The notes under the pieces are model-generated. The model was not told the DNA's origin, made no database searches, and was given only the letters and a program-made list of their open reading frames with translations. The translations under genes were made by a program, and so were the position numbers. Below are positions 1 through 7,591 of a stretch of DNA of 18,565 nt, piece after piece. The stretch covers positions 1-18,565 of the forward strand of contig WGSQ01000020.1 in the NCBI GenBank assembly GCA_014871605.1. Direction: 5' to 3'. The DNA comes from Collinsella sp. (GTDB lineage: Bacteria > Actinomycetota > Coriobacteriia > Coriobacteriales > Coriobacteriaceae). Position 1 is the first letter of the stretch. Each line of letters opens with the position of its first letter.

Positions 1-486
1 GTGAAGGTCATCATCTATACCGACGGCTCGGCCCGATCAAATCCGGGACGCGGCGGCTACGGCGCCGTGCTCAAATACACCAACCCCGCCGGCAAGACCT
101 TCACCTCCGAGCTTTCGCGCGGCTACGCCAAGACCACCAACAACCGCATGGAGCTCATGGCGGTCATCGTGGCACTCGAGGCGCTCAACCGCCCCTGCGA
201 CGTCGAAGTCCATTCCGATTCGCAGTACGTCGTCAACGCCTTTAACAAGCACTGGATCGACGGCTGGAAAAAGCGCGGATGGAAAACCGCCAACAAGCAG
301 CCCGTCAAGAACCGCGACCTGTGGGAGCGCCTACTCACCGCCAAAAGCAAGCACAAGGTTGAGTTCATCTGGGTTAAGGGTCACGCCGGCCACGAGCTCA
401 ACGAGCGCTGCGATGAGCTTGCCACCACGGCGGCCGACGGCAGCAACCTCGATATCGACACCGGCTTTAACGAGAGCGACCTGTAA
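1..486 (+). CDS. rnhA: Ribonuclease HI
   Basis: Endonuclease that cuts the RNA strand of RNA-DNA hybrids (Okazaki primers, R-loops) in the cytoplasm. The 161-residue protein has the full RNase H fold signature: YTDGS with D8, NNRMEL with E51, HSDSQ with D73, then WVKGHAG with H128 and D138 in CDELA. These match the four acidic catalytic residues and the histidine of the E. coli type. The basic handle region (GWKKRGWK, about residues 88-95) is present. The start is GTG at the first base of the window, so its ribosome binding site cannot be seen; MKVIIYTDGS is a normal RNase HI N-terminus, so I take it as complete. The C-terminal tail of about 20 residues after the domain is acidic. Confidence 0.96.
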   Translation: MKVIIYTDGSARSNPGRGGYGAVLKYTNPAGKTFTSELSRGYAKTTNNRMELMAVIVALEALNRPCDVEVHSDSQYVVNAFNKHWIDGWKKRGWKTANKQPVKNRDLWERLLTAKSKHKVEFIWVKGHAGHELNERCDELATTAADGSNLDIDTGFNESDL

Positions 487-559
487 CGGCGTTTTCGCAC
501 GCTTTTGTGTCCTCCCGCGCTACACTCGTCCTGTAGGCCAAACAACGCAAGGGGGACAC

Positions 560-1666
560 ATGCTGCGTATAGCGACCATCGGCACATCCATGATTACCGA
601 CGACTTTATCCAAGTCGTCAACGCCAACGACCAAGCCGCGTTTGTGGGCACGCTCTCGCGCGATGCCAATCGCGGTGCTGCCTTTACCGCCGAGCGCGGT
701 GGCGAGCGTAACTTCACCGCACTTGATGAGCTCGCGTCCGCCGCCGACGTCGACGCCGTCTATATCGGCAGCCCTAACGCACTTCACTACGAGCAGGCCC
801 TTGCCTGCATCGCCGGTGGCAAGCACGTCATCGTCGAGAAACCCTTCTGCGCCACCGAAGCGCAGGCGCTGGAAGTCTTCCGCGCTGCCGAGGCAGCAGG
901 TGTCGTGGCCCTCGAGGCCATGCGTCCCCTCCACGATCACGCCTTCCACGCCATCGAGGACGCCCTGGGCGAGATCGCCCCCATCCGCCGTGCCTCATTG
1001 CGCTTTGGCAAGTATTCCTCGCGCTACAACGAGATTCTCGCGGGACGCGCCACCAATATCTTCGACTGCAATATGGCATCGGGTTCCCTCATGGACATTG
1101 GCGTCTACGCCGTCGAGCCCATGGTCGAGATTTTCGGCATGCCCTCCGGCCTTACGAGCATGACTACTCTGCTCGACCCCACCACGCGACAGCTCACGCG
1201 CGGCCCCATCGACGGCTGCGGTTCCATCCTCGCCAGCTATGGCGGAGGCCGCATCTCCGTCGAGCTCGCACACTCCAAAATTACGAATGACCTGCTGCCC
1301 TCGCAGATCGAAGGCGAGCGTGGCACTATCCAGATCGACCATCTGTCCACGCCCCGCAACGTCCGCATCGACTATCGCGGCGATGTCGTACGCGGCTCGG
1401 CGACCGAGGCACCGCGCGAACAGGGCGACAACGGCCGCGTGCTCGACCTACCCAAATCGAGCAACACTATGGAATACGAACTCACAGACTTTATCACCGC
1501 CATCGGCGGCATCGATAACGTTAAGGAAGAGATTTGGGAGACCCCGGCGGGACGCCACGAGCTTGGCCACTACCGCGATGTCACACTCGTCTCACTGCGC
1601 ATCATGGATGCCGTGCGCCAGCAGGCCGGCATAACCTTCCCAGCCGACGCAGGCAAGCAGGCATAG
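560..1666 (+). CDS. Gfo/Idh/MocA family NAD(P)-dependent oxidoreductase
   Basis: A 368-residue dehydrogenase of the glucose-fructose oxidoreductase/inositol dehydrogenase family; the substrate cannot be told from sequence. The N-terminal Rossmann part starts MLRIATIGTSMITDDF, so the usual GxGxxG glycine motif is relaxed. The dinucleotide/catalytic motif EKP lies at residues 93-95 (HVIVEKPFCATEAQA). The substrate-domain signature SGSLMDIGVYAVEP is at about residues 175-188. ATG 560 is chosen because AAGGGGG stands just upstream; the open frame extends further upstream into rnhA without a better start. It ends 2 bases before the acylphosphatase start, so the two are co-transcribed and probably translationally coupled. 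A possible -10 (TACACT, 521-526) precedes it but no good -35 is visible. Confidence 0.9.
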   Translation: MLRIATIGTSMITDDFIQVVNANDQAAFVGTLSRDANRGAAFTAERGGERNFTALDELASAADVDAVYIGSPNALHYEQALACIAGGKHVIVEKPFCATEAQALEVFRAAEAAGVVALEAMRPLHDHAFHAIEDALGEIAPIRRASLRFGKYSSRYNEILAGRATNIFDCNMASGSLMDIGVYAVEPMVEIFGMPSGLTSMTTLLDPTTRQLTRGPIDGCGSILASYGGGRISVELAHSKITNDLLPSQIEGERGTIQIDHLSTPRNVRIDYRGDVVRGSATEAPREQGDNGRVLDLPKSSNTMEYELTDFITAIGGIDNVKEEIWETPAGRHELGHYRDVTLVSLRIMDAVRQQAGITFPADAGKQA

Positions 1667-1668
1667 CT

Positions 1669-2079
1669 ATGGGTCTCTTCGATACGTTCTTCTCCAGCGT
1701 CACCGGCGGCAGTCGAGAGCCTCAAAAACCATCAAACGTCGAGCTCGAGCTGCGCCGCAGGCTTACTGTGCTCGCAAGCGACGAGGCCACTCAAGACACT
1801 CCCCTGCGCTATTTCCTGCGCTGGGCGGGGCAAGTCCAGGGCGTTGGCTTTCGCTTTACCAACACCAACCTCGCGCAGGCACGCGCGCTCACCGGCTGGG
1901 TGCGTAACATGGAAGACGGCTCAGTCGAGATGGAGATACAGGGGGCTCCGGCAAATATCCTATCTCATCTCGAGGCGCTTCATGCCTCCTACGAGCGTAT
2001 GGGAACGCGTTTTCGCCTCGTAGACGCCCAGGCCCGAGCCCCACTTGCCAATGAAGACGGTTTCACGCCTCGTTATTAG
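1669..2079 (+). CDS. Acylphosphatase with N-terminal extension
   Basis: Acylphosphatases hydrolyse acyl-phosphates such as acetyl-phosphate or carbamoyl-phosphate. Residues about 45-136 form the whole family domain: GQVQGVGFRF (residues 54-63, with phosphate-binding R62) followed by TGWVRN (catalytic N80) and GSVEMEIQG. The standalone enzyme is about 90-100 residues; this one carries about 45 extra N-terminal residues (GLFDTFFSSVTGG followed by a charged stretch) of no recognised family. ATG 1669 follows the oxidoreductase stop by 2 bases and has no strong Shine-Dalgarno sequence, which fits translational coupling. Starting at a later codon is possible but no in-frame ATG precedes the domain. 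Its physiological substrate, and any link to the upstream oxidoreductase, are unknown. Confidence 0.9.
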   Translation: MGLFDTFFSSVTGGSREPQKPSNVELELRRRLTVLASDEATQDTPLRYFLRWAGQVQGVGFRFTNTNLAQARALTGWVRNMEDGSVEMEIQGAPANILSHLEALHASYERMGTRFRLVDAQARAPLANEDGFTPRY

Positions 2080-2089
2080 TATTGTGTGC

Positions 2090-2107
2090 TAAATACGGTA
2101 TCATTTA
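2090..2107. promoter_or_regulatory. Possible autoregulatory operator upstream of the PerR-like gene
   Basis: An A/T-rich dyad, TAAATACGGTATCATTTA, lies 34-51 bases before the start codon. It contains the perfect 9-base palindrome ATACgGTAT (2093-2101) and outer TAAAT/ATTTA arms. Fur-family repressors often control their own gene from such sites. It does not match the PerR consensus closely, so this is a suggestion only. Confidence 0.25.
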
Positions 2108-2140
2108 CCTACGACCGTTGATAGAAAAGAGGCGAGGCGC

Positions 2141-2521
2141 ATGGCGGTGCAAAGAAGGAATACCAGGCAGCGAAAGCTGGTTCTTGACGCCGTGCGCCAA
2201 AGCTATAACCATCCCACCGCCGACGAAATCTACAACGTCGTGCGCGCGCAGGATGACAAAATCAGCCGCGGCACGGTCTACCGCAACCTCAATCTCTTGG
2301 CCGACGCCGGCGAGATTCTCTCCATCAAGACGCCGGGCGGCAGCCGCTTCGATCGCACGATCGAGCCGCATGCGCATATCATCTGCACCTCGTGCAGCCG
2401 CGTCATCGACGTACCGCTCCCCTTCGATGCCCAACTCGACGCCAAGGCATCCGAGCAAATCGGCTGGCACGTCACGTCGCACTACACCATCTTCGAGGGT
2501 CTCTGCCCCGACTGCCGGTAG
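2141..2521 (+). CDS. Fur-family regulator, PerR-like
   Basis: A 126-residue metal-dependent repressor. The N-terminal winged helix includes NHPTADEIY and the recognition helix SRGTVYRNLNLLADAGEI (about 42-59). The C-terminal dimerisation half has two CxxC pairs, CTSC (82-85) and CPDC (122-125), the usual structural zinc site. All five residues that bind the regulatory metal in B. subtilis PerR have counterparts: H24, D71, H77, H79 and D90. An aspartate at the last position is typical of peroxide-sensing PerR rather than iron-sensing Fur. I therefore infer a peroxide sensor; target genes are not visible here. ATG 2141 is preceded by AGAGGCGAGG. The gene stands alone, convergent with the HAD phosphatase. 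Confidence 0.9.
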   Translation: MAVQRRNTRQRKLVLDAVRQSYNHPTADEIYNVVRAQDDKISRGTVYRNLNLLADAGEILSIKTPGGSRFDRTIEPHAHIICTSCSRVIDVPLPFDAQLDAKASEQIGWHVTSHYTIFEGLCPDCR

Positions 2522-2597
2522 ATGTTCGGGACATGCCTTAAAATCCACCTTTCTGCACTCTGCAGCAAAAAGAGATTCCTAGGCATGCCACATATAT

Positions 2598-3395
2598 CTA
2601 CTCGGCGAGCAGGCGGCGCAGTTCTTCTTCGACCGTGCGCACGTAGCGGACGCGGTCGTTGATGCCACGCATAGAGGGATTGCAGCTCTCCATTAGATAA
2701 GGATGGCCCACGACGTTGAGCATGTCGCGGTCGTTTTCGTTATCGCCAAACGCCATCATCTCGTCGGGCGAAATTCCCAGGGCACGACCGTAATCGGCAA
2801 GCGCGGAACCCTTGCCCGAACCAAAGCCGATAAAGTCCGTCCACCCGGTTCCCGACGTCATCACGTCGACACGGTCGCTAAAGAGGCGCTCAAAATACTC
2901 CAGGGCCGCCGGCTGATCCACCTCGGGCGTCTGGAAGGCAATCTTAATGACGTCCTCGTCGATGTCCTCAGGACGGTCGACCACCGCCACATCGCAGTGG
3001 ACCTCATAGCGCAAATGGTCGACGAACGCATCGTTGCCGCTCATGGTGTAGAGGTGTCCCTCACACGAAAGGGTCACGTCGGCATGGGGATACGCAACCA
3101 CGGCATTCGCGATATCCATAGCAAGGCTACGCTCCATGGAACGCTTGACAACGGCACGCCCCTCGTTCATCACTAGGGCTCCGTTTTCGCATACATAGGC
3201 GAGCTCATCGGCCACCGGGGCAAACAGGTAGCGCAAGCTCGCATATTGACGACCGCTCGCCGGCATAAACACGATGCCGCGACGATGCAGTTCATCGATG
3301 AGCTCAAAGGCCTCGGAACGCGGCTCGTGCTCCCCCGGATGCAGCAACGTGCCGTCCAAATCGCATGCAATCAGCTTGATTCCCTCAAGACCCAT
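2598..3395 (-). CDS. Cof-type HAD-superfamily phosphatase
   Basis: A 265-residue cytoplasmic sugar-phosphate-type phosphatase of the Cof/YidA subfamily (HAD-IIB). Motif I is CDLDGTLL with nucleophile D12 and D14; motif II is PASGR (S47); motif III lysine lies in GFGSGKGSAL; motif IV is FGDNENDRDML. The cap domain lies between motifs II and III. The substrate is unknown, as these enzymes are promiscuous. I chose ATG 3395, with GGGGA a few bases upstream. An in-frame TTG at 3407 would add four residues, but its AGGAGG would be only 2 bases away. It is last in a minus-strand row after the SlyD-like and UreE-like genes, 82 bases after the latter, and is convergent with the PerR-like gene; no convincing terminator separates the two ends. 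Confidence 0.92.
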   Translation of the reverse strand: MGLEGIKLIACDLDGTLLHPGEHEPRSEAFELIDELHRRGIVFMPASGRQYASLRYLFAPVADELAYVCENGALVMNEGRAVVKRSMERSLAMDIANAVVAYPHADVTLSCEGHLYTMSGNDAFVDHLRYEVHCDVAVVDRPEDIDEDVIKIAFQTPEVDQPAALEYFERLFSDRVDVMTSGTGWTDFIGFGSGKGSALADYGRALGISPDEMMAFGDNENDRDMLNVVGHPYLMESCNPSMRGINDRVRYVRTVEEELRRLLAE

Positions 3396-3477
3396 ATGCT
3401 TCCCCAAAGCCTCCTATCAACAGCAAGACGGACCTTGATTGGTCGCCCCTCAAAGCCCGCCTTGCGTATACACGCGC

Positions 3478-4056
3478 TTAGCCGCGCGTCTTTTTTACGA
3501 TGGTAAAGTCGGGAGCCATGCTCACGACGGCATCCGCCGCACTCGACGCAAAGCGCCGGTCCGCATCGAGTTCACGGGTAACCACCGAGAGCCGAACGCC
3601 CTCGACGCCCCGGAGCATGCGGCCCAAAACAGGCTGCACCGGCGTATACATGCGCACGGTATACTCGTCCGAATCGCCTCGGAAAAGCGGCGCGTGCATA
3701 TTGCCGATCTCCCAACACGCACGCGCGAGCGCAATCGGGTCCATGCGGTCAACTTCGACCAAATAAACCTCGGCACTGCGCAGGCGCACGACAACCGCCA
3801 CGGGCACCATGCCCGAACGGTCGATGGCGAGCACGTCGCCGTCGGTAAAACGACCGCCGTCGGCAGCATCCAGCCGAACATCGACCGTGCGCCCCAGCTC
3901 CGTCACGCCCACAAGCGCGCATACATCAGCCTGGTCCCAATCGAGCAGCAGCTCGTCAACTTCAAAGACGCCGCCCAACTTCCGGCGAAGCAGGAGTTCA
4001 TAGGACGGATCGTTGAGATTTCCCAAGCATGTCGTCGAAACCAAGCGTTCAGGCAT
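3478..4056 (-). CDS. Orphan UreE-like protein (divergent, no His-rich tail)
   Basis: A 192-residue protein that I assign to the UreE fold. UreE is the nickel chaperone of urease maturation. The N-terminal half (about 45-103) has the UreE pattern ending in RSAEVYLVEVDRMDP. The C-terminal half carries IALARACWEIGNMHAPLF (108-125), matching the family's LARAAYHLGNRHVP, then PVLGRMLRGVEGV (142-154), matching the HVLxxMLxxLG helix. The histidine pair expected just before that helix (HDHV in urease-type UreE) is replaced by TPVQPV (138-143), and the His-rich C-terminal tail is missing. No urease structural gene is in the window. It starts 3 bases after the SlyD-like gene stops and has GAGGG before its ATG. 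Function is inferred to be metal-related at most; it may have lost nickel binding. Confidence 0.72.
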   Translation of the reverse strand: MPERLVSTTCLGNLNDPSYELLLRRKLGGVFEVDELLLDWDQADVCALVGVTELGRTVDVRLDAADGGRFTDGDVLAIDRSGMVPVAVVVRLRSAEVYLVEVDRMDPIALARACWEIGNMHAPLFRGDSDEYTVRMYTPVQPVLGRMLRGVEGVRLSVVTRELDADRRFASSAADAVVSMAPDFTIVKKTRG

Positions 4057-4059
4057 ACT

Positions 4060-4488
4060 CTAACCCTCGACCTCAACGAGCTCGATATCAAAGTTGAGGT
4101 CCTTGCCGGCCAGCTCGTGGTTGGCGTCGAGCGTCACGGCCTCGGGCGTTACGTCTATGACCACGGCGGGGACGGGCATGCCGCTCGGCGTGGACAGGAA
4201 AAGCTTCATGCCCTTCTCGATCTGCTCGATGTTGGGAACCTGTTCGGCCGGGAAGGTAATAACCATCTCGGGGTTGTGCTCGCCGTAGGCATCGGCAGCA
4301 GGAATGTGCACGGTCTTCTTCTCGCCCACCTGCATATCGACAACAGCGGCGTCGAAGCCCTTGATCATCTGACCGGCGCCGCAGGTGAACTCCAGCGGCT
4401 CGCCGCGATCGTAGGAGCTATCGAACTGCGTGCCGTCGTCGAGCGTGCCGCGATAATGAGTCTTGACCTTCTTGCCCTGGTTGGACAT
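4060..4488 (-). CDS. SlyD-like FKBP-type peptidyl-prolyl isomerase
   Basis: A 142-residue folding helper of the SlyD class: an FKBP domain split by an insert-in-flap chaperone domain (about residues 70-120). Signature pieces are VKTHYRGTLDDGTQFDSS (8-25), PLEFTCGAGQMIKGFD (31-46), VGEKKTVHIPAADAYGEHNP (54-73) and the closing NHELAGKDLNFDIELVEV. The long metal-binding C-terminal tail of E. coli SlyD is absent; the protein stops right after the domain. ATG 4488 is preceded by GGAGG at ideal spacing; an upstream in-frame start at 4518 would add ten residues and lacks a comparable site. First gene of the operon with the UreE-like protein. It is divergent from the M19 dipeptidase across a 120-base spacer. 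Confidence 0.93.
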   Translation of the reverse strand: MSNQGKKVKTHYRGTLDDGTQFDSSYDRGEPLEFTCGAGQMIKGFDAAVVDMQVGEKKTVHIPAADAYGEHNPEMVITFPAEQVPNIEQIEKGMKLFLSTPSGMPVPAVVIDVTPEAVTLDANHELAGKDLNFDIELVEVEG

Positions 4489-4608
4489 GGTAACCTCCGT
4501 GATAAGGGCGGCGCACAACGCGGGCCGCCGTGAACATATGGCGCTAACTATACCCTAGTCATACAATTCAAAGACAGTTTGCAAAGAAACGCTGCAACCG
4601 GAGGAACC
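4489..4608. promoter_or_regulatory. Divergent intergenic promoter region
   Basis: This 120-base spacer separates the divergent SlyD-like gene and M19 dipeptidase, so it must hold both start signals or neighbouring ones. On the minus strand a -10-like TATAGT (ACTATA at 4547-4552) is visible, with only a weak -35 (TCTTTG) 16 bases upstream. On the plus strand TACAAT (4562-4567) could be a -10, without a good -35. No operator is evident. Confidence 0.35.
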
Positions 4609-5622
4609 ATGGCATATCCCGTATTTGACCTACACTGCGACACCGCCGACCGCATCGGCTGGGCCACGCTCGATCTCGACCTGCGCTTTACCGCCGGCAC
4701 CGACGGTTATTTCCCCGGCGACGAAACGCATCCGCAAGATTTCGACCTCATCGAGGGCAACGCCTGCGCCATCTCGCTCGCAAAGATCGGCAACACGCCG
4801 TGGGCACAGTGCTTCGCCACGTTTGTCCCCGACGAGATTCCCACCGCCCACGCCGCGCGCTTCCAGGCGCAGATCATGGCGCACATGAGCGGCCAGGCAA
4901 TGCTCAACCACGACCGCATGGTCAACGTACGCAGCGCGGCAGACATTCGCCCTGCGCTCAAGGACGGCAAGGTCGCTTGCATCCACACCATCGAAAACGC
5001 GACGTTCTTTGCCGAAGACCCCGCGCTGATCGAGGTGCTCAAGAGCCTGGGCGTACTCATGTCATCACTCAGCTGGAACGCGCAGGGACCGCTCGCGAGC
5101 GGCCACGACACCCACGCCGGCCTCACCGCCGCCGGCATCGAGGCGCTTACGCAGATGGAGCACGCCGGCATGGTACTTGACGTCTCCCACCTCAACGATG
5201 AGTGCTTTGACGAGGTCGCCGCCCGCGCCACGCGTCCCTTCGTCGCCAGCCACTCCAACTCCCGTGCGGTTTGCGGCGCCAAACGCAACCTTACCGACGA
5301 CCAGTTCCGCACCATTCGCGACATGGGTGGCATCGTTGGCCTCAACTACTGCAGCGAGTTCCTTTCCAACGACGCAACCGACAAGACCGCCGCAGACGTC
5401 ACCTTCGACCAGCTGGCGGCACATATCGAGCACTGGCTCGACCTGGGCGGCGAGGACGTCATCGCGCTCGGCGGCGACTGGGACGGCGCCACTGTGCCCG
5501 CTTTCCTCTCCGATGCCAGCAAGATGCCCGAGTTCCAGAACATGCTTTCCAAGCATTTTGGCAAGACCGTGATGCAAAAGCTCTGCAGCGACAACGCGCT
5601 TGCCTTCTTCGAGCGTTATTAA
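4609..5622 (+). CDS. Membrane-dipeptidase family (peptidase M19) dipeptidase
   Basis: A 337-residue zinc dipeptidase homologous to renal dipeptidase; family members hydrolyse a range of dipeptides. Metal ligands are recognisable in order: DLHCDT (H9, D11), HTIEN (E129), DVSH (H194) and ASHSNSRAV (H215). The catalytic aspartate region is LGGDWDG (D290). No signal peptide is present, so it is probably cytoplasmic and recycles peptides taken up by the cell. ATG 4609 has GGAGG just upstream; an earlier in-frame ATG at 4579 lacks such a site. It is followed after 74 bases by the metalloprotease gene on the same strand. Confidence 0.94.
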   Translation: MAYPVFDLHCDTADRIGWATLDLDLRFTAGTDGYFPGDETHPQDFDLIEGNACAISLAKIGNTPWAQCFATFVPDEIPTAHAARFQAQIMAHMSGQAMLNHDRMVNVRSAADIRPALKDGKVACIHTIENATFFAEDPALIEVLKSLGVLMSSLSWNAQGPLASGHDTHAGLTAAGIEALTQMEHAGMVLDVSHLNDECFDEVAARATRPFVASHSNSRAVCGAKRNLTDDQFRTIRDMGGIVGLNYCSEFLSNDATDKTAADVTFDQLAAHIEHWLDLGGEDVIALGGDWDGATVPAFLSDASKMPEFQNMLSKHFGKTVMQKLCSDNALAFFERY

Positions 5623-5696
5623 TTTCACATCCCTTGAGCGGGCCCGCCTTCCGCCCGGTCGACATGCCGGCCCGGCCCCAATCTGAAGGACCGCTT

Positions 5697-6473
5697 TTGA
5701 CGCAGCAGTTTACGATTTCCGTATCCCGACCGGATGGGACGCCCATCCCCGTCGTAGTTACCAAAAAGCGCGTCAAGAACTTCAACCTACGCGTCACATC
5801 GAGTGGTGAGGTCCACGCCAGTGCACCGCTCGGCGCCAGCCGCGAGCGCATCGAAGCGTTTGTAAAGCGCAACAGTGCCTGGATTGTCAACCGACTTGCC
5901 CAGCGTGAGCGACGTCAGGCGACGGCGCGAGAGCCGCTCAGTCCCTCGTCCATCATTGCACTTTGGGGCAAGCCCATCACGGTACAGGATGCGCTCGATC
6001 ACAACTTTGCATCACCCGCACCGCGACCCAAACAGGCCACCTTCGCAAGTTTTATGGGTACCGATAAATCGGATGAAAGCCCACAGACCAAGCGGCACGC
6101 AATCCTCGACGGCCTAACGTCCGGTGAGCTCCAAGCCCACATCGACCAGCTCTATACGTCCGAAGTCACATCGGCGCTGCGCGATATGGTGCACGCATAC
6201 GAAATCGCAATGGGTGTCGCCGTTTCTCGCGTTTCCGTACGCAGCATGAAAACGCGTTGGGGCTCATGCACTCCCAAATCCGGCGCCATTCGCATCGCAC
6301 GCGAACTTGCCGCCTATCCCATCGAATGCCTCGACATGGTTGTCGCCCACGAGCTCGTCCACTTGCTCGAGCCAAGCCACAACCAGCGGTTCCACGTCCT
6401 GCTCGACACATACTGCCCCAACAATAGAGCACTGTCCCAGCGGCTCAAGCAGCCACCCATAGAGACATATTAG
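5697..6473 (+). CDS. YgjP/SprT-like zinc metallopeptidase (DUF45)
   Basis: A 258-residue protein of the YgjP-like family, often annotated as M48 or SprT-type metallopeptidase. The family pattern KTRWGSC (185-191) is followed by IRIARELAAYPIECLDMVVAHELVHLL, with the zinc motif HELVH (218-222), and a third likely ligand H228 in EPSHNQRFH. The N-terminal half carries VTKKRVKNFNLRV typical of the family. There is no signal peptide. I choose the TTG at 5697 because GAAGGA ends 6 bases before it; an in-frame ATG at 5664 lacks a binding site. The open frame runs far upstream through the dipeptidase gene, which is not coding in that frame. It ends 6 bases before the convergent folB end. Substrate unknown. 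Confidence 0.88.
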   Translation: MTQQFTISVSRPDGTPIPVVVTKKRVKNFNLRVTSSGEVHASAPLGASRERIEAFVKRNSAWIVNRLAQRERRQATAREPLSPSSIIALWGKPITVQDALDHNFASPAPRPKQATFASFMGTDKSDESPQTKRHAILDGLTSGELQAHIDQLYTSEVTSALRDMVHAYEIAMGVAVSRVSVRSMKTRWGSCTPKSGAIRIARELAAYPIECLDMVVAHELVHLLEPSHNQRFHVLLDTYCPNNRALSQRLKQPPIETY

Positions 6474-6479
6474 TACCGG

Positions 6480-6965
6480 TTAGCGCACGCGCTCGATCTC
6501 GACACCGCAGCTTGCCAGGGGAAGACCGACGGGCGCCCAAGGCTTATCGAGCTTGATGCGCACACCAAGCAGCGAGGGATAACGGCGCAGCAGCATCTGG
6601 GCCGTACCCTCAGCTGCCGCCTCGATGAGCCTAAACGTATGCTCGCGCAGATAGCCATCGACATCGTGGCACACCGAGCCGTAGTCAATCGAGGCGTCCA
6701 GGTTATCGTGCTCCCCCGCAGCGCGCAGGTCGGCATAGAGCACCAAGGACACGATGAACTTCTGGCCCAGCGCGTTCTCCTCGGGATACACACCATGGTT
6801 GGCAAAAACCTCAAGCCCGTCAATGACAATACGGTCGGCATGGCGCAGATCGTCATAGCTCACGTGGGGCACCGCCGTTGCGGTGGATATTTCGCCCCTG
6901 CCACGGCGGGCGAGCTCGGCGCCTTCAGTCTTGGTTGCATTCTCGGGCAGCTTTTTGTTACTCAT
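6480..6965 (-). CDS. folB: Dihydroneopterin aldolase with N-terminal extension
   Basis: Converts 7,8-dihydroneopterin to 6-hydroxymethyl-dihydropterin and glycolaldehyde in folate synthesis. The domain occupies about residues 44-161: DRIVIDGLEVFANHGVYPEENALGQ with the catalytic-site glutamate E63, IDYGSV with Y95, RLIEAAAE, and VRIKLDKP with the conserved lysine. Canonical FolB is about 120 residues; here about 43 extra, charged N-terminal residues precede the fold, with no later ATG before the domain. ATG 6965 has AAGGAGA about 9 bases upstream, which supports the long form. It is the last gene of nrdG-folE-HD-folB, 43 bases after the HD gene. The pterin kinase FolK and dihydropteroate synthase FolP are not in the window. 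Confidence 0.92.
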   Translation of the reverse strand: MSNKKLPENATKTEGAELARRGRGEISTATAVPHVSYDDLRHADRIVIDGLEVFANHGVYPEENALGQKFIVSLVLYADLRAAGEHDNLDASIDYGSVCHDVDGYLREHTFRLIEAAAEGTAQMLLRRYPSLLGVRIKLDKPWAPVGLPLASCGVEIERVR

Positions 6966-7008
6966 CGCGATCGTCTCCTTCGTTTAGAACCCCGACCGCG
7001 CAAACTAA

Positions 7009-7590
7009 CTACACGCGAATCGACAGGTTCTTTTTATCATCGCTCCAGTTGCAAGCATTGCGCGCGGGGCATGCGAAGCAGGCGCGCGAGGCCTTGTCGG
7101 CCGCATAGAGCAGACGCTCAAGCGGTTGGCTGTTCACGCGCAGCTTTCGATGGCCCAGAATGGCCGTCTTAATGGCTGCGGCATCGGCCGGCTCAAACGC
7201 CACGTCATCGGGCATGCCGCCGAGAATTGCATCAGCGACGCGCTCGCTTGCAACATCATGGGATATACCCGATTCATACTGTTCATCTTTGCCGATATCG
7301 TGAAGAAGTGCCGTGGCGTAGATGACCTCGCGGTCAAATTCGAGCTGCTCCTCGAGATTCTTGATCCACATAATGCGAGCGACATCGAGCAGATGGTCAA
7401 TACCGTGGCGGCAGAAGATGCGCCCCGATTCCAACTGCGCAATGTTGCCCAGGTGCCGCCGAAACAGCCCGTTGGCACAAATGTAATCAATGCGAGGCAT
7501 GGCACCAAAGGGGGCCAGGCCCGAAGCCATGAAGCCGCGACGCGACGTCCCCTCATCGGTCTTCGATGTAAAGTCGTTGACGACCCTCAT
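7009..7590 (-). CDS. HD-domain phosphohydrolase with C-terminal cysteine cluster
   Basis: A 193-residue HD-superfamily protein. The metal site is readable: H62 (RHGIDHLLDV), H97-D98 (ATALLHDIGKDEQY) and D165 (LYAADKASR). A C-terminal cluster C171-x2-C174-x5-C180 (CFACPARNAC) could bind zinc or an Fe-S centre. HD proteins hydrolyse phosphate esters, often nucleotides. ATG 7590 lies 1 base after the folE stop, so it is tightly coupled to folE; folB follows. In the folate pathway the removal of pyrophosphate from dihydroneopterin triphosphate, between FolE and FolB, lacks a universal enzyme. The position between exactly these two genes makes that step a plausible but unproven role. A later start (M21 or M31) cannot be excluded. 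Confidence 0.87.
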   Translation of the reverse strand: MRVVNDFTSKTDEGTSRRGFMASGLAPFGAMPRIDYICANGLFRRHLGNIAQLESGRIFCRHGIDHLLDVARIMWIKNLEEQLEFDREVIYATALLHDIGKDEQYESGISHDVASERVADAILGGMPDDVAFEPADAAAIKTAILGHRKLRVNSQPLERLLYAADKASRACFACPARNACNWSDDKKNLSIRV

Positions 7591-7591
7591 G

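Noticed and set aside
359..559. Upstream extension of the oxidoreductase frame
   Set aside because: It overlaps rnhA in another frame and lacks a start signal; ATG 560 has a good ribosome binding site and the expected N-terminus.
3439..4533. 364-codon plus-strand frame
   Set aside because: It runs antisense across the UreE-like and SlyD-like genes, has no domain pattern, and ignores their clear start signals.
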